Shown: positions 17,158-26,570 of the stretch, piece after piece
Layout: every line of letters begins with the position of its first letter
How positions within the stretch are numbered: position 1 is the first letter of the stretch
Assembly: GCA_903932145.1 (NCBI GenBank)
Contig: CAIZFE010000098.1
Location: 218,449-282,448, forward strand
Direction of reading: 5' to 3'
Source: an uncultured Rhodopila sp.
Lineage (GTDB): Bacteria; Pseudomonadota; Alphaproteobacteria; Acetobacterales; Acetobacteraceae
DNA: 64,000 nt
The notes under the pieces: model-generated
Databases searched by the model: none
What the model was told of the DNA's origin: nothing
Seen by the model: only the letters and a program-made list of their open reading frames with translations
Position numbers and translations under genes: made by a program

Positions 17158-17466
17158 GCGCCTGAGCGACGCTGCTGCCGAGCGTCGTTTTAGTGTTGAA
17201 AGCGCCTTCTGTTGCCATGATGTAACTCAGAGCCTCACGGAGCACGTCATGAACGATGGCAATCGGTTCGGTAATGACGATCAGGCAGTCCACGATTTGG
17301 AGGGGGCCGCCTGAGGTTGTGCTTGCCTTTTTGCGGGTCTTGATGACGCTCGCGAAGGTCGGACGATTCCAGTCGAACATGGCTTGATTGAAGGGCGGCA
17401 GCGGATTGCGGTGCACTGTGCGGCGGCTCCGGCGTCGGAATGACGGTAAACCCGATGCGGACGGTT
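17158..17466. other. Gap downstream of the SPFH/NAD-kinase-like operon
   Basis: A minus-strand frame (17039-17416) is open with some protein-like stretches, but it overlaps the convergent oxidoreductase gene by 118 bases and has no recognised family or ribosome site. I see no terminator with a T-run. Confidence 0.35.
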
Positions 17467-18405
17467 TTAGGTGACCAACATGCCCTGACGGTCGGCAACG
17501 CTGATCGTCGCCCGGGTTCCCGCGTTGAATTCGAGGAAGTCGCCTTCGATGCCATCGCTGAAGATCACGCCATGTTCGGCCATCTCAGAAACGATCGTTA
17601 CTGAATCCCGCGTGGTAATGCGGCCAGCAACCAATGAGGCGCCCGTGGTTCGGCTCGGGAACGGTTCGCGGACGAAGTAATGGAGGAAATCGGCATCCCA
17701 GGCAAAGGAGGCGTCAAAGTCGGTCGCCGGCGCGTACACCCCCAGGAACGTCGCAGCGCCCAACCAACCGGCATAGAGGCTCTTGAGCCATCCGGTGGAC
17801 CCCATCCCCGTAGAAATAATGATCCCGCTTGAGGACTGGTGCTCCTGGCGATCGCCAACCTGCAACCTATAGCGTGCCGAAACATGGGTGCTCGGGCCGA
17901 CGAACAGATCATTCACGGCGTAGATCACTGATCCAGTGTTGAGCGAAGCTTTTGCCATGGTGACTCGCTTCACCGGACGGCGACGGGCGATCGCCTCCGG
18001 AACGACCTTCGGCAGATCCCCCGGACCAAACGGCAGTAGAACACCATCCCAGCGAAACGGGTCAGGGTTCACCCCCACAACGTGCTGACCATCGAGATAC
18101 TTGAGCGTGTTGGCCACCAGCCCGTCCTGTCCCAATACAACAACGATGTCATCCGCCCCAAAGATGAAGTTCCCGAGGTAGCGGCGGTCGATCCGCTGGA
18201 CCCTGCCACAGGCGCGAAGGCTGGTCTCGACCGCCAGGGTCGCGGCGCGATATTGGCGCTGTTCCTGAAGGTAGTCGCTGAAGTCGGCGCCCAGATGCTC
18301 CACATAAAATTGCGCCTGCTGGACTGTGTTGAAGCGCGCAATCAGTTCGTCGAGCCTGGTTTCGCGCACGATCAGGACGATCTTGCGATCTTCGGTGGTG
18401 GCCAT
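17467..18405 (-). CDS. Diverged NAD-kinase-like protein
   Basis: The 312-residue product carries a diverged NAD kinase fold. LGQDGLVANTLKYL (residues 91-104) stands where NAD kinases have GGDGT. GVNPDPFRWDGVLLPF (111-126) stands where they have GVN-G-LGF. NDLFVG (165-170) and SGIIISTGMGSTGW (193-206) match the NE and DG-TPTGSTAY segments, with several substitutions. The catalytic Asp of GGDG is kept. The first 70 residues (TVQQAQFYVEHLGADFSDYL) form an N-terminal region not found in NadK. It starts three bases after the SPFH stop, so the two are one operon, and a NrtR-type regulator is divergent, which ties the locus to NAD metabolites. Whether it phosphorylates NAD, another nucleotide or nothing is open. 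Confidence 0.7.
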   Translation of the reverse strand: MATTEDRKIVLIVRETRLDELIARFNTVQQAQFYVEHLGADFSDYLQEQRQYRAATLAVETSLRACGRVQRIDRRYLGNFIFGADDIVVVLGQDGLVANTLKYLDGQHVVGVNPDPFRWDGVLLPFGPGDLPKVVPEAIARRRPVKRVTMAKASLNTGSVIYAVNDLFVGPSTHVSARYRLQVGDRQEHQSSSGIIISTGMGSTGWLKSLYAGWLGAATFLGVYAPATDFDASFAWDADFLHYFVREPFPSRTTGASLVAGRITTRDSVTIVSEMAEHGVIFSDGIEGDFLEFNAGTRATISVADRQGMLVT

Positions 18406-18408
18406 CGT

Positions 18409-19428
18409 TTAAGTCCTCGCCAGAGGCTGCATAATTTCGCGGAGCAGATCCGGCGTGACGTTCAGTTGCCCGATCTTCGCGGCGTTGTCGGCCAGATCGC
18501 GAAAGGCGAGTGCCATAAGCTGGGCGGGCTCCATTCCGACTGAGGCCAACGCCTGGAGAACCTTGGGATCGGCATCTGTGAAGGATCGCATCATCGCCGC
18601 GAGACCGTAGGCTTTCGCATCCGCTTCCTCGCGCGCATTAGCGGACGCCAGCGCGACAAGTGCCTTGTTCTGCTCTTCGAGGCCAGTCTTGCCGGCCATT
18701 TCTTCCTTTTGGATTTGAAGACGACGCTCCTGAACGGAGCGTTCGGCATCCATTTGGGCCTCGCGCACTTGCCGTTTTTTGTTTTCAACGGCAATTTCGG
18801 TGGCAAGCTCGTTTTCCTTGATCGTCCGCTCCTGCTCAACCGCCGCATTGCGGCGGGCATAGATAGCCTCATCGGAGCGACGCAGCAGGGCTTCGCGGGC
18901 CTCTGCCTCCAGCGCCTTCGCGGTCTCGGGCTTCGGCTTCACAGCCAGCAGCGATAATCCCAGAAGCTCCAAGCCTAACGCCTCGATTGTCGGGTGACGT
19001 TGCAGCATGCCTGACACGCGCGCCACGAGCGCTTCGCCTGACGCAAGGACGTCTTTAAGCGGTAGCGCCTGGACCTCGGCCCGCATCGCCACTTGCACCT
19101 GGTCGATCAGCCGTTGGGACAATTTCTGCGGATCCTCCGACACATAAGCTCCCTTGGGGCCGAGCGTGAAGTTGAGCAGCGCGGCGGTTCGGCGCGGGTC
19201 CGCGACGCGAAAGGTGATCTGGCCCTGGACGGTCACATCCTGAAAATCGGCGGTGATCTGAGGAAAAATGAAGGGTTCGTTCACGCTGGCGGTCGGCACC
19301 ATGACGATCGATGACGACGGCGCGAAATACCAAAAAGCCAGTCCGGCACCTTCCTGGCGGGTTTTACCGTTTCGATATTGGATCACGTACTGGGTCGGTT
19401 CTGTTTTGATAAAGCGGAATCCAAACAT
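18409..19428 (-). CDS. SPFH/Band-7 domain protein
   Basis: The 339-residue protein has an SPFH/Band-7 domain in its first half (VTVQGQITFRVADPRRTAAL, LSQRLIDQVQVAMRAEVQAL) followed by a long, highly charged coiled coil (residues about 170-270, with AVEQERTIKENELATEI and RSVQERRLQIQKEEM) and a C-terminal helical tail. Unlike most stomatins it has no N-terminal membrane segment: it begins MFGFRFIKTEPTQYVIQY. It may form cytosolic or peripheral ring or scaffold assemblies. AGGAG sits six bases before the ATG. The NAD-kinase-like gene follows after three bases. Its promoter faces the NrtR gene across 126 bases with clustered repeats. Confidence 0.8.
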   Translation of the reverse strand: MFGFRFIKTEPTQYVIQYRNGKTRQEGAGLAFWYFAPSSSIVMVPTASVNEPFIFPQITADFQDVTVQGQITFRVADPRRTAALLNFTLGPKGAYVSEDPQKLSQRLIDQVQVAMRAEVQALPLKDVLASGEALVARVSGMLQRHPTIEALGLELLGLSLLAVKPKPETAKALEAEAREALLRRSDEAIYARRNAAVEQERTIKENELATEIAVENKKRQVREAQMDAERSVQERRLQIQKEEMAGKTGLEEQNKALVALASANAREEADAKAYGLAAMMRSFTDADPKVLQALASVGMEPAQLMALAFRDLADNAAKIGQLNVTPDLLREIMQPLART

Positions 19429-19471
19429 GCTCGTCTCCTGCTGCTGACAGTCGCATGACCGTCCGTGACAG

Positions 19472-19528
19472 GTAGTGAACGATAGTTAGTGTATTTTGTC
19501 AACTAAGTTATTGGGTAGTTCACACTAA
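19472..19528. promoter_or_regulatory. Clustered inverted repeats, candidate NrtR operators
   Basis: The divergent region contains TTAGTGT (19486-19492), ACTAA (19502-19506) and ACACTAA (19522-19528), so the outer pair is a 7-base inverted repeat and the inner pair TTAGT/ACTAA a 5-base one. GTGAAC (19475-19480) and GTTCAC (19518-19523) form a further inverted pair. This arrangement between a NrtR-like regulator and its probable targets fits autoregulated operators; it is also more AT-rich than the surroundings. Confidence 0.55.
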
Positions 19529-19554
19529 GCTGTCGGTGGGCTAGGGTGGTGGTC

Positions 19555-20250
19555 ATGACGAACCCCCAAATGCCCTACCCAAGACCGATCGCGACGGTCG
19601 ATCTGGTCATTGTTGCGCTAACGGAGGCCGGTCTGGAGGTTCTCCTCACGCGCAGAGACATCGAACCCTACGCGGGCGAATGGGCGCTGCCCGGTGGCTG
19701 GATCCATATTGATAAGGATATCGACCTGGAAGCGGCGGCCTGCCGTGTTCTGAGGGAGAAGACGGGGGTCGAAACGCCCTATCTCGAACAACTGGAGACC
19801 TTCGGAAGCGCGGGCCGGGACCCTCGTGGCTGGAGCATCAGCGTTTCCTATGTCTCGCTGATCGCCACCAACCAGATGAGGCTGCCGGCGGCCGAGCACA
19901 GGACAGACGTTGCCTGGACCGCCGTCACAGACGATACGGTTGCGGTACCGTTGTCGTTCGACCACGCAAAGATTGTAAAGTCCGCGCTCACGCGCCTGCG
20001 GAACAAGGTTGAGTATTCCACGCTGCCAGTTCACCTGTTGCCGTCAGGGTTCACCCTTACCGAACTGCAAGCGGTCTATGAGCGGATACTTGGTCGCCGA
20101 ATTGATAAGTCGGCATTTCGCAAACGGATCGCCGAGGTCGATTTCGTGGAACCGGTGTTTGGAGAAATGCGCCGGGCCAGCAATCGGCCGGCCCAGATCT
20201 ATCGGGTTAAGGCAGGGCGGTCCACGATCCTGTTCGACCGGACTTTGTGA
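19555..20250 (+). CDS. NrtR-type Nudix-related transcriptional regulator
   Basis: The 231-residue protein joins an N-terminal Nudix domain (ATVDLVIVALTEAGLEVLLT, EWALPGGWIHIDKDIDLEAA) to a C-terminal winged helix (FTLTELQAVYERILGRRIDK, SAFRKRIAEVDFVEP). The Nudix box is degenerate: REKTGVE stands where active hydrolases have REUXEEXG, as expected for NrtR regulators that sense ADP-ribose-type ligands without hydrolysing them. NrtR proteins repress NAD biosynthesis and salvage genes. It is divergent from the SPFH/NAD-kinase-like operon, its likely target. The ATG at 19555 is preferred to the GTG at 19546 because of the GGGTGG upstream. Confidence 0.8.
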   Translation: MTNPQMPYPRPIATVDLVIVALTEAGLEVLLTRRDIEPYAGEWALPGGWIHIDKDIDLEAAACRVLREKTGVETPYLEQLETFGSAGRDPRGWSISVSYVSLIATNQMRLPAAEHRTDVAWTAVTDDTVAVPLSFDHAKIVKSALTRLRNKVEYSTLPVHLLPSGFTLTELQAVYERILGRRIDKSAFRKRIAEVDFVEPVFGEMRRASNRPAQIYRVKAGRSTILFDRTL

Positions 20251-20482
20251 TTCGGCCGAGGCGTCCAGAAGTTGGGTTTGCGAGCGGGGCTAATCCGCAA
20301 GACGGATTGATATCAAACTCATCTGGCCAGACCTTGATCCCCAACAAGCCGTTCAGTACCTGTCCACCTCGCGGGCGAACGGCTCCCTCACAGACAATCA
20401 AATAAGCAATGAAAACGGCCGTAAACCACCCCCGGGACGTCTTCGGTGGTTTCCGTCGGCGCGCTCAGCCAATTCGAAAGGC

Positions 20483-20734
20483 TTACGCCGTCTCGCGGGC
20501 GCCGATCATCGTGCCGGCAAGGGCGCCTAATACGGCCACGATGGTCTGGCTCATCGGAGAATAGGACCAGCCGGCGATCGCGAACACAACTCCGCCTGAG
20601 ACAGCCGCCATCAGCCCAACCGTGGTGCCACCCAGCACGATCCGCGAGAACCGGCTGGAATGGGGATCTGAAGCTAAAACTCTGACTTTCGCCACGACCA
20701 CACGCTCCTGGATTCTGACAAGGCTGGCTTTCAT
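20483..20734 (-). CDS. Small two-helix membrane protein, unknown
   Basis: The 83-residue frame begins MKASLVRIQERVVVAKVRVL, followed by two hydrophobic segments (VLGGTTVGLMAAVSGGVVFA, and TIVAVLGALAGTMIGA) with Gly/Ala packing motifs. No family is recognised. It lies downstream of ftsK on the same strand after about 80 bases. The start is chosen at the first Met before the basic region; the ribosome site is weak. Confidence 0.45.
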   Translation of the reverse strand: MKASLVRIQERVVVAKVRVLASDPHSSRFSRIVLGGTTVGLMAAVSGGVVFAIAGWSYSPMSQTIVAVLGALAGTMIGARETA

Positions 20735-20817
20735 TCGCCAGCAAAACAAGACGTGGTGCGTCCGTCCGCCATATTCAACATCGTGCGCTGCTGAAACGCC
20801 TTCCTCAGCCCCCTCGA

Positions 20818-23295
20818 TCAGCAATCCATGTCGTCGTTGTTGGTCCGCCGAACCAATATTTCGCGCTTGCCCACATGGTTCGCGGCACCGACGATGCCTT
20901 CCTTCTCCATCTGCTCGATCAGCTTGGCGGCCTTGTTGTAGCCGATGTTCAGGTGCCGCTGGATGAACGACGTGGAGGCTTTCCCCTCGCGCGCCACCAC
21001 CGCCACCGCCTGGTCGAACAGGCTTTTGTCCCCGTCGCTGGCACCCGCGATGCCGGACATGCCCTGGTCGGACTCGCCGCCACCGGCCCCTTCGACCGGT
21101 TCGGTGACCTCATCCAGATACGCCGGTTCGCCCTGCTCGCGCAGATACGCGACGACTTTCTCGACTTCCTCGTCCGAGACGAACGGGCCGTGCACGCGGG
21201 TCACCCGGCCGCCACCCTGCATGAACAGCATGTCGCCCTGACCCAACAACTGTTCGGCGCCTTGTTCGCCCAGGATGGTGCGGCTGTCGAACTTGCTGAT
21301 CACCTGGAAGCTGATTCGGGTCGGGAAGTTTGCCTTGATGGTGCCGGTGATCACGTCCACCGATGGTCGCTGAGTCGCCATGATCACGTGAATGCCGGCG
21401 GCGCGGGCCATCTGCGCCAGCCGTTGAATGGTCTGCTCGATCTCCTTGCCGGCGACCATCATCAGATCGGCCATCTCGTCCACGATCACCACGATGAACG
21501 GCAGGGCTTCCAGTGCCAGCGGCTGCTCCTCGAACATCGGGCGGCCGGTGTCGGGATCGAAGCCGGTCTGCACTTTGCGGGTCAGGACCTCACCTTTGGC
21601 CCGCGCCTCGGCGACGCGATCGTTGAAGCCCCCGATGTTGCGGACGCCCAGTTGCGACATGGCGCGGTAGCGGCGTTCCATCTCGCGCACGGTCCATTTC
21701 AGAGCGGACACCGCCTTCGCGGGTTCGGTCACGACGGGAGCCATCAGATGCGGAATGCCCTCATAAATCGACAATTCCAGCATCTTCGGGTCGATCAGGA
21801 TCAGCCGGCACTGGTCGGGCGACAGGCGATACAGCAACGACAGAATCATCGCGTTGACGCCGACGGACTTACCTGATCCGGTGGTGCCGGCGATCATCAG
21901 GTGAGGCATCCGCGCCAGATCGGCGACGATCGCCTTGCCGCTGATGTCCTTGCCCAAGGCCAGCGACAACCGGCCGGTGTTTTTCAGCACCTCTTCGCTC
22001 GACAGAATTTCGCTCAGATAAACAGTTTCGCGTTTGCTGTTCGGCACCTCGATGCCGATGACGTTGCGCCCCGACACCGTGGCGATCCGCACCGCGGTGA
22101 CGGACAGGCTGCGGGCGATGTCGTCGGCCAAGCCGATGACGCGGGCGCTGCGAATGCCGGGGGCCGGGACGAGTTCGTACAGCGTGACGACCGGCCCGGG
22201 GCGAATTTCGACGATTTCCCCCTGCACGCCATAGTCGGACAGCACGGTTTCCAACAGCCGCGCGTTGGCTTGCAGAGATTCCTCGCTGGGGCCGGTGCTG
22301 GCGCGGTGGGGCGGTTCGGTCAGCAAATCCAGTGGCGGAAACGCCCAGCCGGCGTCCGGCAAGGGCAGGCTTTGCTGCTGCGGCTTGCGCGGCGGCAGTG
22401 GCGGGGCGGCCGGCTTCACCGCACGAACCGGCGGCGCGGCGAACAGGGCAGCCTCAGCCGGCGCCGGATCGGCCGGCCTGGACGCTTTAGGCGACTCCAC
22501 CGGCGGAACGCTCCGCTGCACGACCGGCCGCGGACGCAGGAATGGTTCGGCTGGCGCTTCCGGTTCAAGGCCGGGCGTGCGGTTGACAAGACCCGCCAGC
22601 CAGCCCGAAGCGCCGCCGGTGCCACCCGTGCCGCGTGACAAGACCCCGACCGCGTCGCGTCCCCCCGAGACCGAAAACCGCGCCGCAACCCGAGCCGCTC
22701 GGCCGGCCGTACTCCATTCTGAGCGAGAAAGTCCGAGGGACAACAATCCCAGCACCAGCGCCAGGACGGTGCTGAGCAGCCAAATCGTGGCGGCGCCGAC
22801 AACGCCGAACAGCGATTGTCCGGCCGCGAGTTCGGCGTGGCTGACGACCAGACCGATCGAGCCGCCCAACCCCGCCATCACTGGCCAGGGCCGATGGGCG
22901 GCCGGCAAAACCGAGATCGCCCCTGCCAATAGCGGCAACGAGGCCAGTAACGCCGCCAGCCGGCCACCAAAGCTGCCCAGCCCGCGATGAGAAGCGATGC
23001 GCCAGCACCAGGTCAGCATGGCGATCCCCGGTAAGGCGCCGAAAATCCCGAATCCTTGCAACAGCATATCGGCCAACGTGGCGCCAACCGGACCCGCGAG
23101 GTTGGTCACATGGTGTGTCGTAGCGGTATTCATCGAAGGGTCACGCGGGTCGTAGGTGACCAGCGCGACCAGGATCGCGAGGCCCAGCAGTCCCAGCAGC
23201 AAGCCGCCGAATTCGGCGCTGCGCTGGCTCATTAACGCCTTGACGGCGGGTGAAGCGAATTTCCGGGATTCCAGTGTCGGCGATCGGGCGGCCAT
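20818..23295 (-). CDS. ftsK: DNA translocase FtsK
   Basis: The 825-residue protein has four predicted N-terminal membrane segments (residues about 25-190), a Pro/Ala-rich linker to about residue 320, and the motor domain with Walker A GTTGSGKSVGVN and Walker B segment LPFIVVIVDEMADLMM. The C-terminal gamma winged helix (STSFIQRHLNIGYNKAAKLI, VGAANHVGKREILV) reads KOPS sites. FtsK couples division to chromosome segregation at the septum and activates XerCD at dif. The length is normal for alphaproteobacteria. Confidence 0.95.
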   Translation of the reverse strand: MAARSPTLESRKFASPAVKALMSQRSAEFGGLLLGLLGLAILVALVTYDPRDPSMNTATTHHVTNLAGPVGATLADMLLQGFGIFGALPGIAMLTWCWRIASHRGLGSFGGRLAALLASLPLLAGAISVLPAAHRPWPVMAGLGGSIGLVVSHAELAAGQSLFGVVGAATIWLLSTVLALVLGLLSLGLSRSEWSTAGRAARVAARFSVSGGRDAVGVLSRGTGGTGGASGWLAGLVNRTPGLEPEAPAEPFLRPRPVVQRSVPPVESPKASRPADPAPAEAALFAAPPVRAVKPAAPPLPPRKPQQQSLPLPDAGWAFPPLDLLTEPPHRASTGPSEESLQANARLLETVLSDYGVQGEIVEIRPGPVVTLYELVPAPGIRSARVIGLADDIARSLSVTAVRIATVSGRNVIGIEVPNSKRETVYLSEILSSEEVLKNTGRLSLALGKDISGKAIVADLARMPHLMIAGTTGSGKSVGVNAMILSLLYRLSPDQCRLILIDPKMLELSIYEGIPHLMAPVVTEPAKAVSALKWTVREMERRYRAMSQLGVRNIGGFNDRVAEARAKGEVLTRKVQTGFDPDTGRPMFEEQPLALEALPFIVVIVDEMADLMMVAGKEIEQTIQRLAQMARAAGIHVIMATQRPSVDVITGTIKANFPTRISFQVISKFDSRTILGEQGAEQLLGQGDMLFMQGGGRVTRVHGPFVSDEEVEKVVAYLREQGEPAYLDEVTEPVEGAGGGESDQGMSGIAGASDGDKSLFDQAVAVVAREGKASTSFIQRHLNIGYNKAAKLIEQMEKEGIVGAANHVGKREILVRRTNNDDMDC

Positions 23296-23432
23296 TGGTC
23301 CTGCTCACATGCTTACGGCATCGGACGAAGTATAGCGGCGAACCCTCTGATAAATGAAGTACCATCAACACCACCCTTCCCGGGCGGGCTGCAAGTGGTA
23401 GAACGCCGTCATTGACGAGAAGGAACAGTTAT

Positions 23433-25430
23433 ATGGATGCGGTCACGACTCCCGCCCCAAGGTTGCTGGCGAATGCGCTGCGCTTTTTGGCGATTGATGC
23501 GGTAGAGGCGGCGAAGTCCGGTCACCCCGGTATGCCGATGGGGATGGCGGACATAGCCGAGGTGCTGTGGCGGCACCACATGCGGCACAATCCCGCCGAT
23601 CCGGCATGGCCGAATCGTGACCGGTTCGTGCTGTCGAACGGGCACGGATCGATGCTGCTGTACGGGCTGCTGCACCTGACCGGGTACGATCTGCCGATCG
23701 AGGAACTGCGGAATTTTCGCCAGTTGCACTCCAAGACCCCCGGGCATCCGGAGCATGGCCTGACGCCTGGCGTTGAAACCACCACCGGCCCACTGGGTCA
23801 GGGGCTGGCGACGGCGGTTGGCATGGCGCTGGCGGAACAGCAACTCGCGCACGCGTTCAACCGCGGCGAGCATGCGATCGTCGATCACCGCACGTTCGTG
23901 TTCTGCGGCGATGGCTGCCTGATGGAGGGGATCTCGCACGAGGCATGCTCCTTCGCCGGAACCATGAAGCTGGAGAAGCTGGTCGTTTTCTACGACGACA
24001 ACGGCATTTCCATCGACGGGCATGTGGACGGCTGGTTCAACGACGATACGCCCAAGCGGTTTGAGGCGTACGGCTGGCGGGTGATTCGGGACGTGGACGG
24101 GCACGACCTGGTGGCGCTGGCGGCGGCAATGGACGAAGCGGTGACCCCCTGTGGCCGGCCGACGTTGGTGTGCTGTAAGACGGTGATCGGCTATGGCGCG
24201 CCGAAGCTGGCCGGGACGCACGATGCGCACGGCGCGCCGTTGGGTGCGACGGAAGCGGCGGCGACCCGGGCGGCCTTGGGCTGGTCATATCCGCCCTTCG
24301 AAATCCCGGCCGACATCAAGGCCACCTGGGATGCCAGGGATGCCGGCGCGTCGCGGCAGGCGGAGTGGGAGGTTGGATTTGCGGCTTACGCCGTCGCTTT
24401 CCCGGCCGAGGCCGCCGAATTCCGCCGCCGGGTTATCGGTGCGTTGCCTGTCGATTTCGCCGCGAAAGCGGATGCGGCGGTGACCGAGGCGGGTGCTCTG
24501 ACCGACGCCATCGCTACCCGCAAAGCCTCGCAGAACGCCATCACCGCGTTCGCTCCGTTCCTGCCGGAGTTCTTTGGCGGATCGGCCGATCTGACCGGGT
24601 CCAATCTGACGAACTGGAAAGGCTGCGTCTCCATCGAGCACGGCAAGGCCGGCAACTACATGCATTACGGCGTGCGTGAGTTCGGCATGGCGGCGATGAT
24701 GAACGGTATCGCGCTGCACGGCGGGTTCATCCCGTTCGGCGGCACGTTCCTGGTGTTCGCCGATTATGCTCGTAATGCGATCCGGCTGGCGGCGCTGATG
24801 GGACTGCGTTCCATTTACGTGCTGACGCATGACAGCATCGGATTGGGCGAGGATGGCCCGACGCATCAGCCGGTGGAGCACGCGGCCTCGCTGCGGCTGA
24901 TCCCCGGCCTGGATGTGTGGCGCCCGTGCGACATGCTGGAAACGGCGGTGGCATGGCGGTGCGCACTGGAACGGTCGAATGGTCCGGCCGCGCTGTTGTT
25001 GTCGCGGCAGAACTGCCCGCAACATGGCGGTGGCCTGGATCGGGCCGCGCAGGTGGCCAGGGGTGGCTATGTGCTGTCGGACGTGGATGGGACGCCGGAT
25101 GTGGTGCTGATCGCGACGGGGTCGGAGATCGCCATCACCACCGGCGCGCGTGATCTGTTGGCGGCGCGCGGCGTGAAGGCTCGGGTTGTGTCGATGCCGT
25201 GTTCCGATCTGTTCGACCGGCAGGACAAGGCGTGGCGGGATTCCGTTCTGCCGCCGGGCGTTCGCCGCGTGGCGGTGGAGGCCGGAGCGACGATGTCCTG
25301 GTATAAGTATGTCGGGCTGGAGGGCGCGGTGGTAGGCCTCGACCGGTTTGGCGAGTCCGCGCCGGGTCCGGCGTTGCTGAAGTATTTCGGCTTCACGGCG
25401 GAGCATGTGGCGGAGATCGCCGCCGGCTGA
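23433..25430 (+). CDS. tkt: Transketolase
   Basis: The 665-residue protein shows transketolase motifs: [32 protein letters not shown], the ThDP motif [18 protein letters not shown] then [13 protein letters not shown], and [19 protein letters not shown] in the pyrimidine domain. It moves two-carbon units between sugar phosphates in the pentose phosphate or Calvin pathway, using ThDP and Mg. It starts after an AAGGA site. It appears to be monocistronic here. Confidence 0.96.
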   Translation: MDAVTTPAPRLLANALRFLAIDAVEAAKSGHPGMPMGMADIAEVLWRHHMRHNPADPAWPNRDRFVLSNGHGSMLLYGLLHLTGYDLPIEELRNFRQLHSKTPGHPEHGLTPGVETTTGPLGQGLATAVGMALAEQQLAHAFNRGEHAIVDHRTFVFCGDGCLMEGISHEACSFAGTMKLEKLVVFYDDNGISIDGHVDGWFNDDTPKRFEAYGWRVIRDVDGHDLVALAAAMDEAVTPCGRPTLVCCKTVIGYGAPKLAGTHDAHGAPLGATEAAATRAALGWSYPPFEIPADIKATWDARDAGASRQAEWEVGFAAYAVAFPAEAAEFRRRVIGALPVDFAAKADAAVTEAGALTDAIATRKASQNAITAFAPFLPEFFGGSADLTGSNLTNWKGCVSIEHGKAGNYMHYGVREFGMAAMMNGIALHGGFIPFGGTFLVFADYARNAIRLAALMGLRSIYVLTHDSIGLGEDGPTHQPVEHAASLRLIPGLDVWRPCDMLETAVAWRCALERSNGPAALLLSRQNCPQHGGGLDRAAQVARGGYVLSDVDGTPDVVLIATGSEIAITTGARDLLAARGVKARVVSMPCSDLFDRQDKAWRDSVLPPGVRRVAVEAGATMSWYKYVGLEGAVVGLDRFGESAPGPALLKYFGFTAEHVAEIAAG

Positions 25431-25930
25431 TCGCTTCGCCCTTATAGACGTGTCCGGCCTTGCAGGCAGGCCGGACAAAGCGCTGCCGATTGTCGCGTCA
25501 CAGTGCGCTGTTTGGCCGATGTGATTTCGGTAAGACAGTTGGGTTACAATTCAACGTCGGGGTAGAACTTCCCATCGTCATGTCCGTATCCGTCTGTAGC
25601 TCTTCTTGTTCCGGGGTGCTGGGGTGGGGCAATTGGGCGCCGTAATGACCTAAAATGGACTTTGGCCGCACTGTTACGACCAATCATAATTATAATTATA
25701 CAATGCAATTGTTCTATCGAAGCGGTGGGCGGATTGCTCCGCCCGCCCCTTGAACCAATATCTTATGCCATCCCGGGTTCGTCCTGACGCGCGCGGATCG
25801 TCCTCGTATCGTCATGGTGCGCGAAGGCGCACCATCCATGTCTTTGTTTAGTCTAAAAAAACGTGGATGCCGACCTTCGCCGGCATGACGGGATGTTCTG
25901 GCAGAGAGCCGATATTAACGTGGGCTTATT
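25431..25930. other. 500-base intergenic region with AT-rich palindrome and a dispersed repeat
   Basis: No gene is seen. It holds a 14-bp perfect palindrome ATAATTATAATTAT (25686-25699), followed at once by an ACAAT-GCA-ATTGT inverted repeat, in a stretch much more AT-rich than its surroundings, and copy 1 of repeat family 3 (25806-25892). Confidence 0.6.
25806..25892. repeat. Dispersed repeat, family 3, copy 1
   Basis: About 87 bp that match, in inverse orientation, 49778-49862. Shared blocks are GCGAAGGCGC, TCTTTG, ACGTGGATGCCGACCTTC and GCATGACGGG. The element can fold around ATCCATGTCTTT and AAAACGTGGAT. It lies before the Gly-rich protein gene end. Confidence 0.8.
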
Positions 25931-26281
25931 TTACTGGGACTTCCCGGTCGCGGCACCATCGGCCGGTGCGGGCGCTGCCGCGGCCGGAGCAGCCGGAGCT
26001 TCTGCCGCCGCCGGAGCTGGTGCCGCTGGAGCCGCCGCCGCCGGGGCTGGCGTCGCTGGAGCCGCCGCCTTGCCACCGCCCATGCCGGGCATGCCAGCCA
26101 TTCCGGGCATGCCGGCCATCCCGCCGCCGCCACCGCCAGCACCGCCGCCGCCGCCCATACCGCCGCCAGCGCCACCGCCCATACCGCCGCCGGCGCCGGC
26201 GCCTTGGGCGAATGCCCCCGACATCGGTGCCGCCGCCAGGGCCAGCACCAGCGCGAGAGAAGTCATATGTCGAAGTGTCAT
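25931..26281 (-). CDS. Secreted Gly/Met- and Ala/Pro-rich low-complexity protein
   Basis: The 116-residue product has a signal peptide (MTSLALVLALAAAPMSGAFA, cut before Q), then a Gly-rich block with GGGM repeats, a GMAGMPGM repeat block, and an Ala/Pro-rich tail ending ATGKSQ. No folded domain is visible. AGGAG lies a few bases before the ATG at 26281. Such proteins are common in Acetobacteraceae-like genomes; function is unknown. It is probably periplasmic or envelope-linked. Confidence 0.6.
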   Translation of the reverse strand: MTLRHMTSLALVLALAAAPMSGAFAQGAGAGGGMGGGAGGGMGGGGGAGGGGGGMAGMPGMAGMPGMGGGKAAAPATPAPAAAAPAAPAPAAAEAPAAPAAAAPAPADGAATGKSQ

Positions 26282-26570
26282 TAATACTCCTGTAACAGTT
26301 TCGCCGCTGGCGGGCAGCGTCAGGGGGTCCAACGCCGCGGGCCGCGAAGGCATCAGGCATCACGCGGAATCGGTAACCATGTCAAGGCGGACCGGCTGTT
26401 GGGTTGCCGGACAATCCGCAGTCCATGGCTTCGCCGAAGGTGCCCGGGCAGATACGCAAGCCGACCTGTCTTTTGAAACGATACGACGTACCGGCATGAC
26501 CGCTGCGGTTGCGCCGAATAGGCCGGTCTGGCGTGGCACCCGTCCACGCCACCACCGGGTGCAATCGGCC

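Noticed and set aside
17039..17416. Minus-strand open frame of 125 codons after the NAD-kinase-like gene
   Set aside because: It overlaps the convergent oxidoreductase gene by 118 bases, has no ribosome site and matches no family I know.
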